From: Phaeodactylibacter luteus
Lineage (GTDB): Bacteria > Bacteroidota > Bacteroidia > Chitinophagales > Saprospiraceae
Length of the DNA stretch: 64,000 nucleotides
Assembly (NCBI RefSeq): GCF_007993045.1
Contig: NZ_VOOR01000017.1
Coordinates: forward strand, 47,718 to 111,717
Direction: 5' to 3'
The position numbers and the translations under genes are program-made. Below are positions 45,294 through 54,599 of the stretch, in pieces (the stretch's first letter is position 1; every line of letters starts with the position of its first letter). Below the pieces are notes generated by a model that was given only the letters and a program-made list of their open reading frames with translations, did no database searches and was not told where the DNA came from.

Positions 45294-47204
45294 TTAGTCA
45301 GGGGTTTGGAGATAAGCCCAAGCACTTTGGTAGCCCCCTTCTTCCTCGCAGAAGGAAAGGAAACGGCTGTAAAACTCATCTGCCCCCACAGTGGCGCTGT
45401 CCCCTACAATAATCAACTGCTGTCTGGCCCGGGTGATGGCCACGTTCATCCGCCGGTAGTCGTTCAGGAACCCAATTTCCCCTTTGGGGTTGGACCGTAC
45501 AAGGGAGATGAAGACGATGTCCCGCTCCTGCCCCTGGAAACCGTCGATGGTGTTGACGGTCATATCGAGGGCTTGCAAGCCCTCGTCTTCTTCGATCATT
45601 TGCTGCATATGTTCGACTTGCTCCCGGTAGGGCGAAATGATGGCGATGCTAGGCTCATACCCCTCCGGTTTTGCCTTGATCAGCTGGTAGAGGTGCTCAC
45701 GGAGGATGAGGAACTCCTCGGGGTTGTAGCGGCTCTTGTACATGGGGTGCATTTTTTCGTCAAACCCGCAGCCTGCTGTATCGATGAAAATGATGGGGTC
45801 GTCAGGGAGGAGAGGTACGCGCTGCCCCCCTACGCCCGGGGCAGCCGTCAGTTTGCCCTCGTAAAAAGCCTGATTGGAGAAAGCCATGATGGCGTCGTTC
45901 ATGCGGTATTGCACATTGAGCAGGCTCACTTGTGGCAGCCGTTTCAGGAGCTTTTCGATGAGCGTGATGTTGAGCCCTTCTTTTTCAGCTTTCCGCGATT
46001 TGACGGTGGGGGGCAGCTGGAAGGGGTCGCCGGTGAAAATGACGCGGGAGGCCCGTGCAATGGGTATCCATGTAGCGGGCTCAAGGGCTTGGGCTGCCTC
46101 ATCGATAAAGACGGTGCGGAACTTGCGCCGGCTGATGACGTCATTAGCTGTGCCGACCAAGGTTGCGGCAATGACTTGTGAGCCGTCGAGGATTTGCTCA
46201 ATCAGCCGGTCTTCCATTTGCCTGCCCCAGGCAGAGAGCTCGCGGGCTTCCTGGAAAAGGCGGTGGCGCTCTGCCCGTTCTTCATGCCCAAATTTCCGCT
46301 TGAACTTTTGAGCCTTCCGCCGGGCCTCTGCCGCTTGTATCTTGATCTTCTTGATGTTTTTACTGTCGGGGTGATCGCTGATTTTCATTTCCAGCGTATG
46401 CCGGATAACTTGCTCGTCTACCCTAGAGATATTGCCAATGCGCGTGACATTGAGCCCTTCGGCGGACAGGCGCTCCACGAGGAGGTCTACGGCAGTATTG
46501 CTAGGGGCAGTGACGAGGATATTGTGTTCCTGCTGAGCCAATTGTTTCACTGCTTGTACAAGGGTGGTGGTCTTCCCGGTACCTGGAGGGCCATGTACGA
46601 CAGCAATATCTCTGGCAGAGAGGATGTCATTGACGGCAGCCTGCTGGGAGGGGTTGAGCTGGCTGGGGAGATAAGTGTGCGCCAATGAGGTGTTTTGGGT
46701 GGGGCGTACGCCCAAGAGGATGTCCCGGAGTTCAGCCAAGCGGTCCCCTTTGGCATTCATCGCTTGTTTAAGGGCTTTTTCCATTTCTTGGTAGGTGCGT
46801 TCGTCGAAGAGGAGGTCTACCCCTACAAGCCCCAGCTTCATCCACTCTGGCAGGTCTTTGCTGTTCAGGATGATCTGCATGCGGTTTTTGTTGACGAAGT
46901 TGACCACGCCGGTGCGCTCCGGCCGTTTCAGCCCTGGCTGCTGGCTGAAAAAATTGACGACCATGCCCGCCCTGAAGTGGTGGTGGCTGTCTTGGGGCAC
47001 ATCCCGTTCTATGGTCACGTAAGCCCGCTCACCGTAGGTGTAGCCTGATTTGATGACCTGCACAGGGTACCAGGCATAGCCTTTCTCTTTGCGCTCCGTG
47101 AGCGGAAGCCGCTGTACGCGCTGTTTGAATTGTTCCAGGTCTTCTTCTTTTTCGAGCTGCAGTAGGGCGGCGAGCTGTTGCAGCTCTTCGGTTGGTGAAG
47201 GCAT
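45294..47204 (-). CDS. Superfamily 1 helicase (IGHMBP2/SMUBP-2/Upf1-like)
   Basis: The 636-residue protein has an N-terminal beta barrel (about 60-160) and the SF1B helicase motifs: I GPPGTGKTTTL, II DEAAQALEP, III FTGDPFQLPP, IV NVQYRMNDAIMAFSN, V TVNTIDGFQGQERDIV and VI NVAITRARQQL. Such enzymes unwind RNA or DNA 5' to 3'; the cellular role in bacteria is little known. No nuclease domain is fused. It is divergent from the ABC transporter gene. Confidence 0.92.
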   Translation of the reverse strand: MPSPTEELQQLAALLQLEKEEDLEQFKQRVQRLPLTERKEKGYAWYPVQVIKSGYTYGERAYVTIERDVPQDSHHHFRAGMVVNFFSQQPGLKRPERTGVVNFVNKNRMQIILNSKDLPEWMKLGLVGVDLLFDERTYQEMEKALKQAMNAKGDRLAELRDILLGVRPTQNTSLAHTYLPSQLNPSQQAAVNDILSARDIAVVHGPPGTGKTTTLVQAVKQLAQQEHNILVTAPSNTAVDLLVERLSAEGLNVTRIGNISRVDEQVIRHTLEMKISDHPDSKNIKKIKIQAAEARRKAQKFKRKFGHEERAERHRLFQEARELSAWGRQMEDRLIEQILDGSQVIAATLVGTANDVISRRKFRTVFIDEAAQALEPATWIPIARASRVIFTGDPFQLPPTVKSRKAEKEGLNITLIEKLLKRLPQVSLLNVQYRMNDAIMAFSNQAFYEGKLTAAPGVGGQRVPLLPDDPIIFIDTAGCGFDEKMHPMYKSRYNPEEFLILREHLYQLIKAKPEGYEPSIAIISPYREQVEHMQQMIEEDEGLQALDMTVNTIDGFQGQERDIVFISLVRSNPKGEIGFLNDYRRMNVAITRARQQLIIVGDSATVGADEFYSRFLSFCEEEGGYQSAWAYLQTPD

Positions 47205-47275
47205 AGTGTCAGGATTGTTTGCATGAAGTCCATTAAACGACCGCTAAGGTAAAGGGTTTAGCTGCTCCTCATTCA

Positions 47276-47283
47276 TAATTTTG
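47276..47283 (+). promoter_or_regulatory. Candidate -7 element (TAATTTTG) upstream of the ABC transporter
   Basis: It is an exact TAnnTTTG match in the divergent spacer, 165 bases before the ATG. Confidence 0.35.
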
Positions 47284-47447
47284 CGGCACCGGTATGAAAT
47301 GGACGTGTGCAGCAGCCCTGACAGCCGCTCGGCATGGGAGGCAACTACTAAGTGCATCAAGTGTTAAGACTCAGGAAGTGCTGGCAACCGTAGGGGCCGG
47401 GCAATGGTTATCACTGGGCGCGGAGGAAAGCGCTCCTCAACACAGGT

Positions 47448-49259
47448 ATGGAGAAAAAGGACAAACAAGGTTTCCGGGAGCAGTTCAGTGCACTGCACAA
47501 CCTGATCCCGTTTTTTAGGCTGATCTGGCAGGCGAGCCCTGTTATGGCTTTAGGCAATGTGGCACTGCGGCTTTTCAAGTCGGCCATACCCTTGGCAACC
47601 CTTTGGGTGGGCAAGGAGATCATAGACGAGGTGCTGCGCCTGATGGAAGGCAGCGGCGGCATGGATTACCTTTGGCTGCTGGTCGGCATAGAGCTGGGTT
47701 TGGCCATACTTTCCGATCTAATGAACCGGGGCATTACCTTATTGGACAGCCTGCTGGGCGATTTGTTTGCTAACGAAACTTCCGTCCGCCTCATCGAGCA
47801 TGCTGCCCGGCTAGACCTTTACCAGTTTGAGGACGCCGGCTTTTACGATAAACTGGAAAGGGCACGCCGGCAGACGACTGGCCGGACGGTGCTGATGTCA
47901 CAGGTGCTTGCACAACTGCAGGATATGGTCACGCTGCTCTTCCTGGCCGGCGGCTTGATCGCATTCAGCCCTTGGCTGATCTTGTTGCTGGTTGTCGCCG
48001 TCATCCCCTCTTTCCTAGGGGAGACCCACTTCAATCAGCGCACTTATTCCCTTACCCGGAGCTGGACGCCCGAGCGCAGGGAGCTCGATTACCTTCGTTA
48101 TATCGGTGCCAGTGACCAAACGGCGAAGGAGGTCAAGATATTCAACCTGTCGGGTTTTATCGCAAGGCGTTTTGCGGACCTGTCCACACGCTATTATCAG
48201 GCCAACCGCGGCATAGCCGTGCGCCGTGCGCTGTGGGGCAGCGCCCTGTCCGCGTTGGGCACTTTATCTTACTATGGAGCCTATGTCTACATCATACTAC
48301 AGGCAGTGGGCGGCATGATCACTTTGGGCACTTTGACGTTTTTGGCGGGCTCCTTTCAGCGGATGCGGGGTATGCTGCAGGGGGTGATGAACCGGTTTTC
48401 CAAAATTGCGCAGGGCGCTTTGTACTTGCAGGACCTGTTTGACTTCTTGGCGATCAGCCCTCAGATCACCTCGCCGGCAGAGCCTGAGCCCTTCCCCCAG
48501 CCCATCCGTGAAGGTTTTACCTTTGAGGATGTCGGCTTTCGTTACCCTGGCAGCGAGCGCTGGGCTATACGGGGGCTATCCTTCCATCTTGGAGCAGGGG
48601 AGAAACTGGCCTTGGTAGGAGAAAACGGGGCTGGCAAGACCACCCTGGTCAAATTGCTGGCCCGGCTTTACGAGCCCACGGAGGGCCGTATATTGATAGA
48701 CGGGAAAGATATCCGTTCGTTTGGGCTGCAGGAGCTGCGCAACCAGATCGGCATCATTTTCCAAGACTACATCCGCTTTCAGCTGCAAGCTGGAGAGAAC
48801 ATCGCTATTGGCAACATCAGCCAGCTGGAAGAAGCATCCGTTATCGAGCAGGCGGCTCAGAAGAGCCTTGCAGATACGGTGGTCGATACGCTGCCGGAGC
48901 GTTATCGGCAGTTGTTGGGCAAGCGCTTTGCCGGGGGCATTGACCTCAGCGGCGGGCAATGGCAAAAAATAGCTTTGGCCCGGGCCTATATGCGCGATGC
49001 GCAACTGCTGATTTTGGACGAGCCGACCGCTGCCCTCGACGCCCGTGCAGAGCATGAAGTGTTCTTGAGGTTCGCAGAGCTGATCGACGGGAAGTCGGCG
49101 GTCATCATTTCGCACCGCTTTTCCACTGTACGTATGGCAGACCGGATCCTTTTTCTGGAGAACGGGCAGCTGCTGGAGCTGGGCAGCCACGAAGAGCTGC
49201 TCGCCAAAGACGGTAAATATGCCGAGCTGTTCAAGCTACAGGCTCAAGGTTATGAGTAA
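47448..49259 (+). CDS. ABC transporter, fused membrane and ATPase domains
   Basis: The 603-residue half-transporter has a membrane domain of about six helices (residues 25-330) and an ATPase domain with GENGAGKTTLVKLL (Walker A), FQDYIRFQLQAGENI (Q-loop region), LSGGQWQKIALARAY (signature) and LILDEPTAALDAR (Walker B). It will work as a homodimer and is probably an exporter of lipid, peptide or drug; the substrate is unknown. It has no peptidase domain. It is a single-gene unit. Confidence 0.92.
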   Translation: MEKKDKQGFREQFSALHNLIPFFRLIWQASPVMALGNVALRLFKSAIPLATLWVGKEIIDEVLRLMEGSGGMDYLWLLVGIELGLAILSDLMNRGITLLDSLLGDLFANETSVRLIEHAARLDLYQFEDAGFYDKLERARRQTTGRTVLMSQVLAQLQDMVTLLFLAGGLIAFSPWLILLLVVAVIPSFLGETHFNQRTYSLTRSWTPERRELDYLRYIGASDQTAKEVKIFNLSGFIARRFADLSTRYYQANRGIAVRRALWGSALSALGTLSYYGAYVYIILQAVGGMITLGTLTFLAGSFQRMRGMLQGVMNRFSKIAQGALYLQDLFDFLAISPQITSPAEPEPFPQPIREGFTFEDVGFRYPGSERWAIRGLSFHLGAGEKLALVGENGAGKTTLVKLLARLYEPTEGRILIDGKDIRSFGLQELRNQIGIIFQDYIRFQLQAGENIAIGNISQLEEASVIEQAAQKSLADTVVDTLPERYRQLLGKRFAGGIDLSGGQWQKIALARAYMRDAQLLILDEPTAALDARAEHEVFLRFAELIDGKSAVIISHRFSTVRMADRILFLENGQLLELGSHEELLAKDGKYAELFKLQAQGYE

Positions 49260-49321
49260 GGGCCGGAAGGGGCAAATTGCGGAAACTCCCTCTAGATAGT
49301 GCAAATACCTGATCGCTGCAG

Positions 49322-49329
49322 TACCTTTG
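49322..49329 (+). promoter_or_regulatory. Candidate -7 element (TACCTTTG) of ruvX-def
   Basis: It is an exact TAnnTTTG match followed by CA. It ends 18 bases before the proposed TTG start of ruvX, which supports that start over the upstream TTG at 49327. Confidence 0.5.
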
Positions 49330-49347
49330 CAGCCTAAATTGAAAACA

Positions 49348-49767
49348 TTGGCTAGGATATTAGCGATTGATTATGGGACCAAACGGACGGGGCTGGCGGT
49401 AACCGACCCCCTGCAGATTATCCCCACGGGGCTGGCAACGGTCCCCACCCATGAGCTCGAGGCCTACTTAAAGGCCTATATGGAAACGGAGGAGGTGGAG
49501 GCCATTGTAATAGGGGAGCCCCTCTATCCAGACGGGAACCCGGCTCAGATCCACCACTTTGTTGTAGGGCTGGCCCGCAAGCTGGGGAAGCTCTTCCCGG
49601 GGGTCAGGATCGCAATGCAGGACGAGCGCTTTACTTCGGAAGAGGCCAAGGCCGCCATCCGGCAAAGCGGGGCTAAGAAGAAAAAACGGCAGGATAAGGG
49701 GCTGGTCGATAAAATCAGCGCTGTGATCATCCTGCGGGATTATATGGATTCAAACTTAGGACAATAG
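49348..49767 (+). CDS. ruvX: Putative pre-16S rRNA nuclease RuvX/YqgF
   Basis: From TTG 49348 (MARILAIDYGTKRTGLAV) the protein has 139 residues, the usual length. The RNase H-like fold motifs are AIDYGTKRTG (first Asp), IVIGEPLYPDGNP and MQDERFTSEEA, with a closing KGLVDKISAVIIL. The protein matures the 5' end of 16S rRNA in E. coli. There is no ATG before the first motif. def begins directly after its stop codon, so the two form an operon. Confidence 0.92.
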   Translation: MARILAIDYGTKRTGLAVTDPLQIIPTGLATVPTHELEAYLKAYMETEEVEAIVIGEPLYPDGNPAQIHHFVVGLARKLGKLFPGVRIAMQDERFTSEEAKAAIRQSGAKKKKRQDKGLVDKISAVIILRDYMDSNLGQ

Positions 49768-50322
49768 ATGCTCTTACCGATTTATGCATACGGGCAGCCC
49801 GTGCTCAAGAAGGAGGCCCGGGATATTGATGCAGGCTACCCCGAGCTCGCACAGCTTATAGCGGATATGTGGGAAACGATGTACTACGCTGAAGGGGTTG
49901 GGCTGGCCGCGCCTCAGATTGGCAAGTCTATACGGCTTTTTCTGGTGGATACCGAGCAGATCAAGCGGGAGGACAAAGAAGGGGAAGGGATAAAGAAGGT
50001 ATTCATCAATGCCCACAAGGTAGAAGAAGGGGGCGAGGTCTGGCCTTATGAGGAAGGCTGCCTGAGCATACCTGATGTAAGGGGCGAGGTAGAGCGCCCC
50101 GCCCAGATCCGGCTACGGTATATGGACGAGGCTTTCAATGCCCATGAGGAGGTGTTCACGGGCTTCAACGCACGCGTGATCCAGCATGAGTACGACCATA
50201 TCGATGGCATCCTTTTCACGGAGCACTTGAAGCCCATTAAGAAACGGCTTGTTAAGCGCAAGCTGGACAACATTAGGAAGGGCAAGGTCCAAGCGGGCTA
50301 CAAGATGAAGTTTTTGCCGTAA
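49768..50322 (+). CDS. def: Peptide deformylase
   Basis: The 184-residue protein has the three deformylase motifs: GVGLAAPQIG, EEGCLSIPD with the metal-binding Cys, and QHEYDHIDG with the two metal-binding His and the catalytic Glu. It removes the formyl group from the N-terminal methionine of new proteins. The ATG follows the ruvX stop with no spacer. The stop is 2 bases from the end of the convergent RNase H gene. Confidence 0.97.
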   Translation: MLLPIYAYGQPVLKKEARDIDAGYPELAQLIADMWETMYYAEGVGLAAPQIGKSIRLFLVDTEQIKREDKEGEGIKKVFINAHKVEEGGEVWPYEEGCLSIPDVRGEVERPAQIRLRYMDEAFNAHEEVFTGFNARVIQHEYDHIDGILFTEHLKPIKKRLVKRKLDNIRKGKVQAGYKMKFLP

Positions 50323-50324
50323 GG

Positions 50325-50957
50325 CTACTTGCGCCCAAAGTCGGCCGGGATTTCGCCCCAGCTGTCGGTATCCCATTTGAGGATGCGGTTGGGGTAGGTG
50401 TTGTGCTGCAGCCAATGCTCTGCGCGGGCGATGAGCTCATGCAGTATTGCAGTTTTTGGGTTCTTCACCAATTTGGTATTGGCCTTTTTTTTCCGCACCC
50501 ACCCCATTGCGATCTTAGAGTCTGTATAAATAGGCGTATTGGCGCCCTGTTGCTTGAGCAGGGCTAAGGCATGTACGATGGCCAAGAACTCTCCGATATT
50601 ATTGGTGCCCAGGCTGAATTTTTTGTGGAAGATCTGGCTTTTGTCTTTGGTGCCAACCCCTTGGTATTCCATTATGCCAGGGTTGCCGCTACAGGCCGCA
50701 TCAACGCTGATGCTGTCCCATATGATTTCGCTGCGCGGCGTCAGGCTTGGTTTTGATGACTTAGGCTTAGTGCTGCCCTGCCCGATGTGGTCGGCAAAAC
50801 TGCCGCGGAAGGCGGCTTCTGCTTCCTCTTTGGTGGGGAAAGATTTGTAACGGGCGTTAGGGTAGCCCTTGATCTGCGCTTGGCACGCTGCCCAAGTGCT
50901 GTAAACGCCGGGAGTGCTCCCCTCCCAAACGGTATAGAATTTGCTTTTTTTTGCCAT
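50325..50957 (-). CDS. Ribonuclease H with N-terminal viroplasmin domain
   Basis: The 210-residue protein starts with a viroplasmin/RNase H1 hybrid-binding domain (KFYTVWEGSTPGVYSTWAAC, ARYKSFPTKEEAEAAF), known from eukaryotic RNase H1 and some bacteria. The RNase HI domain follows (about 75-205) with catalytic carboxylates in ISVDAACSGNPG, NNIGEFLAIVHAL and IYTDSKIAMGWV. It removes RNA from RNA/DNA hybrids. The gene is alone on the minus strand. Confidence 0.92.
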   Translation of the reverse strand: MAKKSKFYTVWEGSTPGVYSTWAACQAQIKGYPNARYKSFPTKEEAEAAFRGSFADHIGQGSTKPKSSKPSLTPRSEIIWDSISVDAACSGNPGIMEYQGVGTKDKSQIFHKKFSLGTNNIGEFLAIVHALALLKQQGANTPIYTDSKIAMGWVRKKKANTKLVKNPKTAILHELIARAEHWLQHNTYPNRILKWDTDSWGEIPADFGRK

Positions 50958-51335
50958 GTGCAGTTTTTACAGAGCGGAGTTAATTGGCCGCTAAGGTAAG
51001 GCACGAGCCCGAATTCCAGGCAATCCCATACCGGTAAGTGCCTCAATCCTTTTCCCCGCATACACCAAAAACACAAGTAGATGAATCTTAGAGCATATTT
51101 GCAGCTCGTTCCTGCTGCCAATCGATGCTTTGCCTGGCTTCCGCACTAAGAGATGCTAGGCTAAAATTTAGCAGCTTCGCCAGAACCCTGCGGCTATGCA
51201 GTTACAGCAGGAAGGCATAAATGCTTGGCTTTTACAACTAAACCCATCCAAATAAGCGCTTAAAGGCTAAGCAGGAGCGGTGGCATATCCGCACCTCTTC
51301 TTGGTTATGGAGGTAGGAGAGCAGCAGAAATCTGT
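50958..51335. other. Spacer with repeat D between the RNase H and TatD genes
   Basis: About 380 bases in a divergent position. It contains repeat D copy 2 and the upstream region of the TatD gene; no gene is supported. Confidence 0.5.
51164..51268 (+). repeat. Diverged repeat D, copy 2
   Basis: AAATTTAGCAGCTTCGCCAG, CATAAATGCTTGGCTTTTA and AAGCGCTTAAAGGC align with 43122-43218 in the same order. Confidence 0.5.
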
Positions 51336-51343
51336 TATCTTCG
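51336..51343 (+). promoter_or_regulatory. Candidate -7 element (TATCTTCG) of the TatD-family gene
   Basis: TTATCTTCGCGC, 30 bases before the ATG, is a frequent Bacteroidota variant of TAnnTTTG. Confidence 0.45.
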
Positions 51344-51372
51344 CGCAGCATTTTGAAACGGAAAAAAGGGAT

Positions 51373-52182
51373 ATGAGGCTGATAGATACGCACGCACACT
51401 TATACGCAGGCAAGTTTGATGCCGACCGGGCGGAGATGATGCAGCGAGCGCTAGACAATGGCATAGACCGTTTCTTTCTTCCAAATATCGACCGGGCCTC
51501 TATCGCGGGCATGTTGCAGTTGGAAGAAAGCTACCCCGGGCAGTGCTTTGCGATGATGGGGCTGCACCCGTGCTCTGTTCAGGAAGGTTATCTGGAAGAG
51601 CTGGCCGAAGTGGAGCATTGGCTGAGCAGCCGCCCTTTTTGCGCGGTGGGCGAAATCGGGCTAGACCTTTATTGGGATAAGTCCTTTTTCCGTCAGCAGC
51701 AGGATGCGTTCCGTCAGCAGATACGCTGGGCGAAAGCTTTGGATATCCCTATTGTCATCCACTCCCGCGATGCCACGGAGGAAGTGTTGGCGATCCTGGA
51801 GGAGGAACAAGATAGCCGGCTTCGTGGGATTTTCCATTGTTTTACAGGCAGCTTGGAAGAAGCCAACCGGATTATAGCGCTTGGTTTCCTGCTGGGCATA
51901 GGCGGGGTAGTGACTTTCAAGAATGGAGGGCTCGACAAGGTGGTAGCTCAGCTGCCTTTAAGCAGCCTGGTGCTGGAGACAGACGCCCCTTACCTGAGCC
52001 CTGCACCATACCGCGGGAAGCGCAACGAGAGCGCATACATCCGTATTATAGCGGAGAAGGTGGCAGAGGTTTTGGGCGTAAGCCTAGAGGCAGTGGCCCG
52101 GGCAACGACCGAAAATGCAGAAACCATTTTCAATACTGAGCGGCTGCCAGAAGGGGCTGTCTTGCCGGGCATTAAGAGCTAG
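51373..52182 (+). CDS. TatD-family metal-dependent deoxyribonuclease
   Basis: From the ATG at 51373 the protein has 269 residues, the standard TatD length; an earlier in-frame ATG (51280) lies upstream of the promoter element. Metal-binding motifs are DTHAHLY, AVGEIGLDLYWDKSF, PIVIHSRDA, IFHCFTGSLEEA and LETDAPYLSP. TatD enzymes are 3'-5' DNA exonucleases linked to repair of oxidised DNA and to DNA breakdown. It is followed by the tRNA gene. Confidence 0.93.
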   Translation: MRLIDTHAHLYAGKFDADRAEMMQRALDNGIDRFFLPNIDRASIAGMLQLEESYPGQCFAMMGLHPCSVQEGYLEELAEVEHWLSSRPFCAVGEIGLDLYWDKSFFRQQQDAFRQQIRWAKALDIPIVIHSRDATEEVLAILEEEQDSRLRGIFHCFTGSLEEANRIIALGFLLGIGGVVTFKNGGLDKVVAQLPLSSLVLETDAPYLSPAPYRGKRNESAYIRIIAEKVAEVLGVSLEAVARATTENAETIFNTERLPEGAVLPGIKS

Positions 52183-52320
52183 CGGCCCCAAAAAGTATTT
52201 TGTGGAATATGATCTTTTTGCAATTTTTGTGAGGCTCGATATTGGCAAAAGGTTCTGAATAACTATATTTGCTCGTGAGCTGCCCGGATAAAAGGTCTGG
52301 GCCATAGCGACAGAATTAAA

Positions 52321-52408
52321 GGAGAGGTGCTCGAGTGGCTGAAGAGGCACGCCTGGAAAGCGTGTATATCCTAACAGGGTATCGAGGGTTCGAATCCCTC
52401 TCTCTCCG
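52321..52408 (+). tRNA. tRNA-Ser (anticodon GGA)
   Basis: The acceptor stem GGAGAGG pairs with TCTCTCC (one G-T pair), with G as discriminator. The anticodon stem CACGC/GCGTG carries CT-GGA-AA, so the anticodon is GGA (codons UCC/UCU). A long variable arm precedes the T arm GAGGGTTCGAATCCCTC. CCA is not encoded. Confidence 0.95.
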
Positions 52409-52558
52409 CTAATGACTTTCAGATTATCGGCCGGTGATAGGCTGTTAGCAGGAAAAAACTGGCCTAACCCTGTTTTTTATACTGTTCCTGCCATTTTGCC
52501 TGCCTTCAACTCATGGTTTGACTAACTTTTAAAAAACAATCGTAAAACCTTATTGACT

Positions 52559-53419
52559 ATGCGAAAATTAATAGCACTGCTGCTCATTCTTGGCATGGCA
52601 GTTACCTCAGGCAACTTCGTGTACGCACAAGACAGCGGAGCAGAAGCTGAAGGCGAGGCTACTGAGCAAATGGAAGACACTGCAGAAGACACGACAACGG
52701 CGGCAGAAGCTGAGGTCGAGCCTATGCAACCGGAAGCACCGGCAGCTGATGCTGGCAGTGCAGAAGAAATGGCTGAGGACCAAAGCGGCTATCAGGTACT
52801 GAAGAAGTACTTCATCGACGGTGACTGGCGCTTCATGAGCTTCGTACTCGTTTGTTTGATCCTTGGCCTGGCTTTCTGTATCGAGCGTATCATTACGCTT
52901 AACATCGCAACGACCAACACAGATAAGCTGCTGGCTCGTATTGACGACCACCTGAAGTCTGGCGATGTTCAAGGCGCTATGGAGGTTTGCAAGTCAACTC
53001 AAGGCCCAACAGCTAGCATCCTTTACGAAGGGCTGAAAAATGCTGACGACGGTGCAGAGGCGGTTGAAAAAGCAATCGTTTCCTACGGTAGCGTACAAAT
53101 GGGCTTGCTCGAGCGTGGCCTGGTTTGGATTTCTCTTTTCATTGCCATCGCACCTATGCTTGGTTTCATGGGTACGGTAATTGGTATGATTCAGGCATTC
53201 GACCGCATCGAAGCGGTAGGTGACCTTTCTCCTTCAGTTGTTGCTGGTGGTATCAAAGTTGCCCTTCTGACAACGGTATTCGGTCTGATCACAGCGATTA
53301 TCTTGCAGATTTTCTACAACTACATCGTTTCTAAGATTGACGGCATCGTCAACAAAATGGAAGATGCTTCTATCGCACTGGTAGACATCATGGCAGCAAA
53401 CAACATTTTCAAGAAGTAA
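52559..53419 (+). CDS. exbB: ExbB/TolQ/MotA-type proton channel subunit
   Basis: From the ATG at 52559 the protein has 286 residues; a TTG two codons earlier is possible. It has a signal-like N-terminus (LLILGMAVTSGNFVYAQ), an acidic Ala/Glu-rich periplasmic stretch (about 25-75), then the ExbB core of three helices with FIAIAPMLGFMGTVIGMIQA and VVAGGIKVALLTTVFGLITA. With ExbD it uses the proton gradient to drive TonB-dependent import or other outer membrane work. It heads a run with a small membrane protein and two ExbD genes. Confidence 0.93.
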   Translation: MRKLIALLLILGMAVTSGNFVYAQDSGAEAEGEATEQMEDTAEDTTTAAEAEVEPMQPEAPAADAGSAEEMAEDQSGYQVLKKYFIDGDWRFMSFVLVCLILGLAFCIERIITLNIATTNTDKLLARIDDHLKSGDVQGAMEVCKSTQGPTASILYEGLKNADDGAEAVEKAIVSYGSVQMGLLERGLVWISLFIAIAPMLGFMGTVIGMIQAFDRIEAVGDLSPSVVAGGIKVALLTTVFGLITAIILQIFYNYIVSKIDGIVNKMEDASIALVDIMAANNIFKK

Positions 53420-53434
53420 GAGAAACCAACCATT

Positions 53435-53920
53435 ATGTATAAATTCTTAACCAAAAATGGCCAGACACTGGCCTTCGGTTTAGGAGTTGTGATAACCGCG
53501 ATCTTCCTAATCTCTGTGGTCTCTAATATGGGAGAATTCACAGCGATGGCGGAAGAGAAGCAAGCAGAAACCACGATTTTCGACTTTGGGCTTTATGGTG
53601 CAATCGCACTGTCCATCGTTGCTGCAATCGCCATGGTGCTGTTTGGCTTGGTCCAGGTAGCGACTAGCTTCAAAAGCTCTATGAAGGGCATCCTGGGTTT
53701 TGTGGCGCTGTTGGTTATCTTTTTCGTCTCCTATTCTATGACCGACACCAATGTGTCCCCTTACATTCAGGGCGCAATTGATAAGTTCGAACAAGGCGGT
53801 GCAGTATTTACTGAAGGCAACCTGAAGTTTATCTCAGGGGGTATTTCAACTACTGTTATCCTCGTCATTCTTGCGGCAGCTGCCTTTGTCATTTCTGAGA
53901 TTTCTAACCTCTTCAAATAA
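53435..53920 (+). CDS. Four-helix membrane protein of the ExbB-ExbD cluster
   Basis: The 161-residue protein has four predicted membrane helices (about residues 12-30, 49-76, 85-101 and 133-157) and no known enzyme motif. It is located 15 bases after exbB and 6 before the first exbD, and genes of this type recur in this position in Bacteroidota. It is therefore probably a part of the same energy-transducing complex. Confidence 0.8.
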   Translation: MYKFLTKNGQTLAFGLGVVITAIFLISVVSNMGEFTAMAEEKQAETTIFDFGLYGAIALSIVAAIAMVLFGLVQVATSFKSSMKGILGFVALLVIFFVSYSMTDTNVSPYIQGAIDKFEQGGAVFTEGNLKFISGGISTTVILVILAAAAFVISEISNLFK

Positions 53921-53926
53921 GGCATT

Positions 53927-54481
53927 ATGGCAAAAACGAGCACCAGAGATCGGATGACCAACGAGATCAATGCAGGCTCTATGGCTGATATTGCCTTCCT
54001 GCTGCTCATCTTCTTCCTCGTTACAACAACGATCGTAGAAGATAAAGGGATCACGGTCAAGCTTCCACCCTGGTCGGAGGAAGAGCCCGATGTGACCAAG
54101 CTGAAGCAGCGTAACGTATTCTCAGTTCTGGTAAATGCACAGGATCAGCTACTTGTACGGGGCGAGCCTGCTCGGGTAGAAGAGCTGCGCGAGCGCGCAA
54201 AGGTCTTCATCAGCAATCCGTACCAAGACCCTGAAATGGCTGAAAAACCAACCAAAGCGATTATTTCGCTCAAAAACGACCGCGGTACAAGCTATGATGC
54301 TTACCTGCGGGTGTACAATGAGCTGAAAGCCGCTTATAGCGAGCTTTGGGATGAGTTGAGCCAACGCAATTACGGCGTGCCTTATTCAGAGGATATGCCG
54401 TTCGCCTACCGGAAAGCGATTCGGGAAGAAATCCCTTTCGTACTTTCGGAAGCTGAACCTACTTCATTCGGTGAGGAATAA
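53927..54481 (+). CDS. exbD: ExbD/TolR-type biopolymer transport protein (first)
   Basis: The 184-residue protein has a short cytoplasmic N-terminus, one membrane helix carrying the proton-relay aspartate (GSMADIAFLLLIFFLVTTTI) and a periplasmic domain. The periplasmic part is longer than usual, with a C-terminal extension (about 145-184, VPYSEDMPFAYRKAIREEIP). The gene is 6 bases after the four-helix protein. Confidence 0.92.
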   Translation: MAKTSTRDRMTNEINAGSMADIAFLLLIFFLVTTTIVEDKGITVKLPPWSEEEPDVTKLKQRNVFSVLVNAQDQLLVRGEPARVEELRERAKVFISNPYQDPEMAEKPTKAIISLKNDRGTSYDAYLRVYNELKAAYSELWDELSQRNYGVPYSEDMPFAYRKAIREEIPFVLSEAEPTSFGEE

Positions 54482-54599
54482 CAACGCTAAAAGACATCAG
54501 GCCGGCGGGTGTGCTCTTCTGTATGCCCGCTCCCTTCACCTTTAGCACTCTTTATTCTTCACGATCGGCCTGTGCAAAGGCTGTCAAAAATGATAGATT

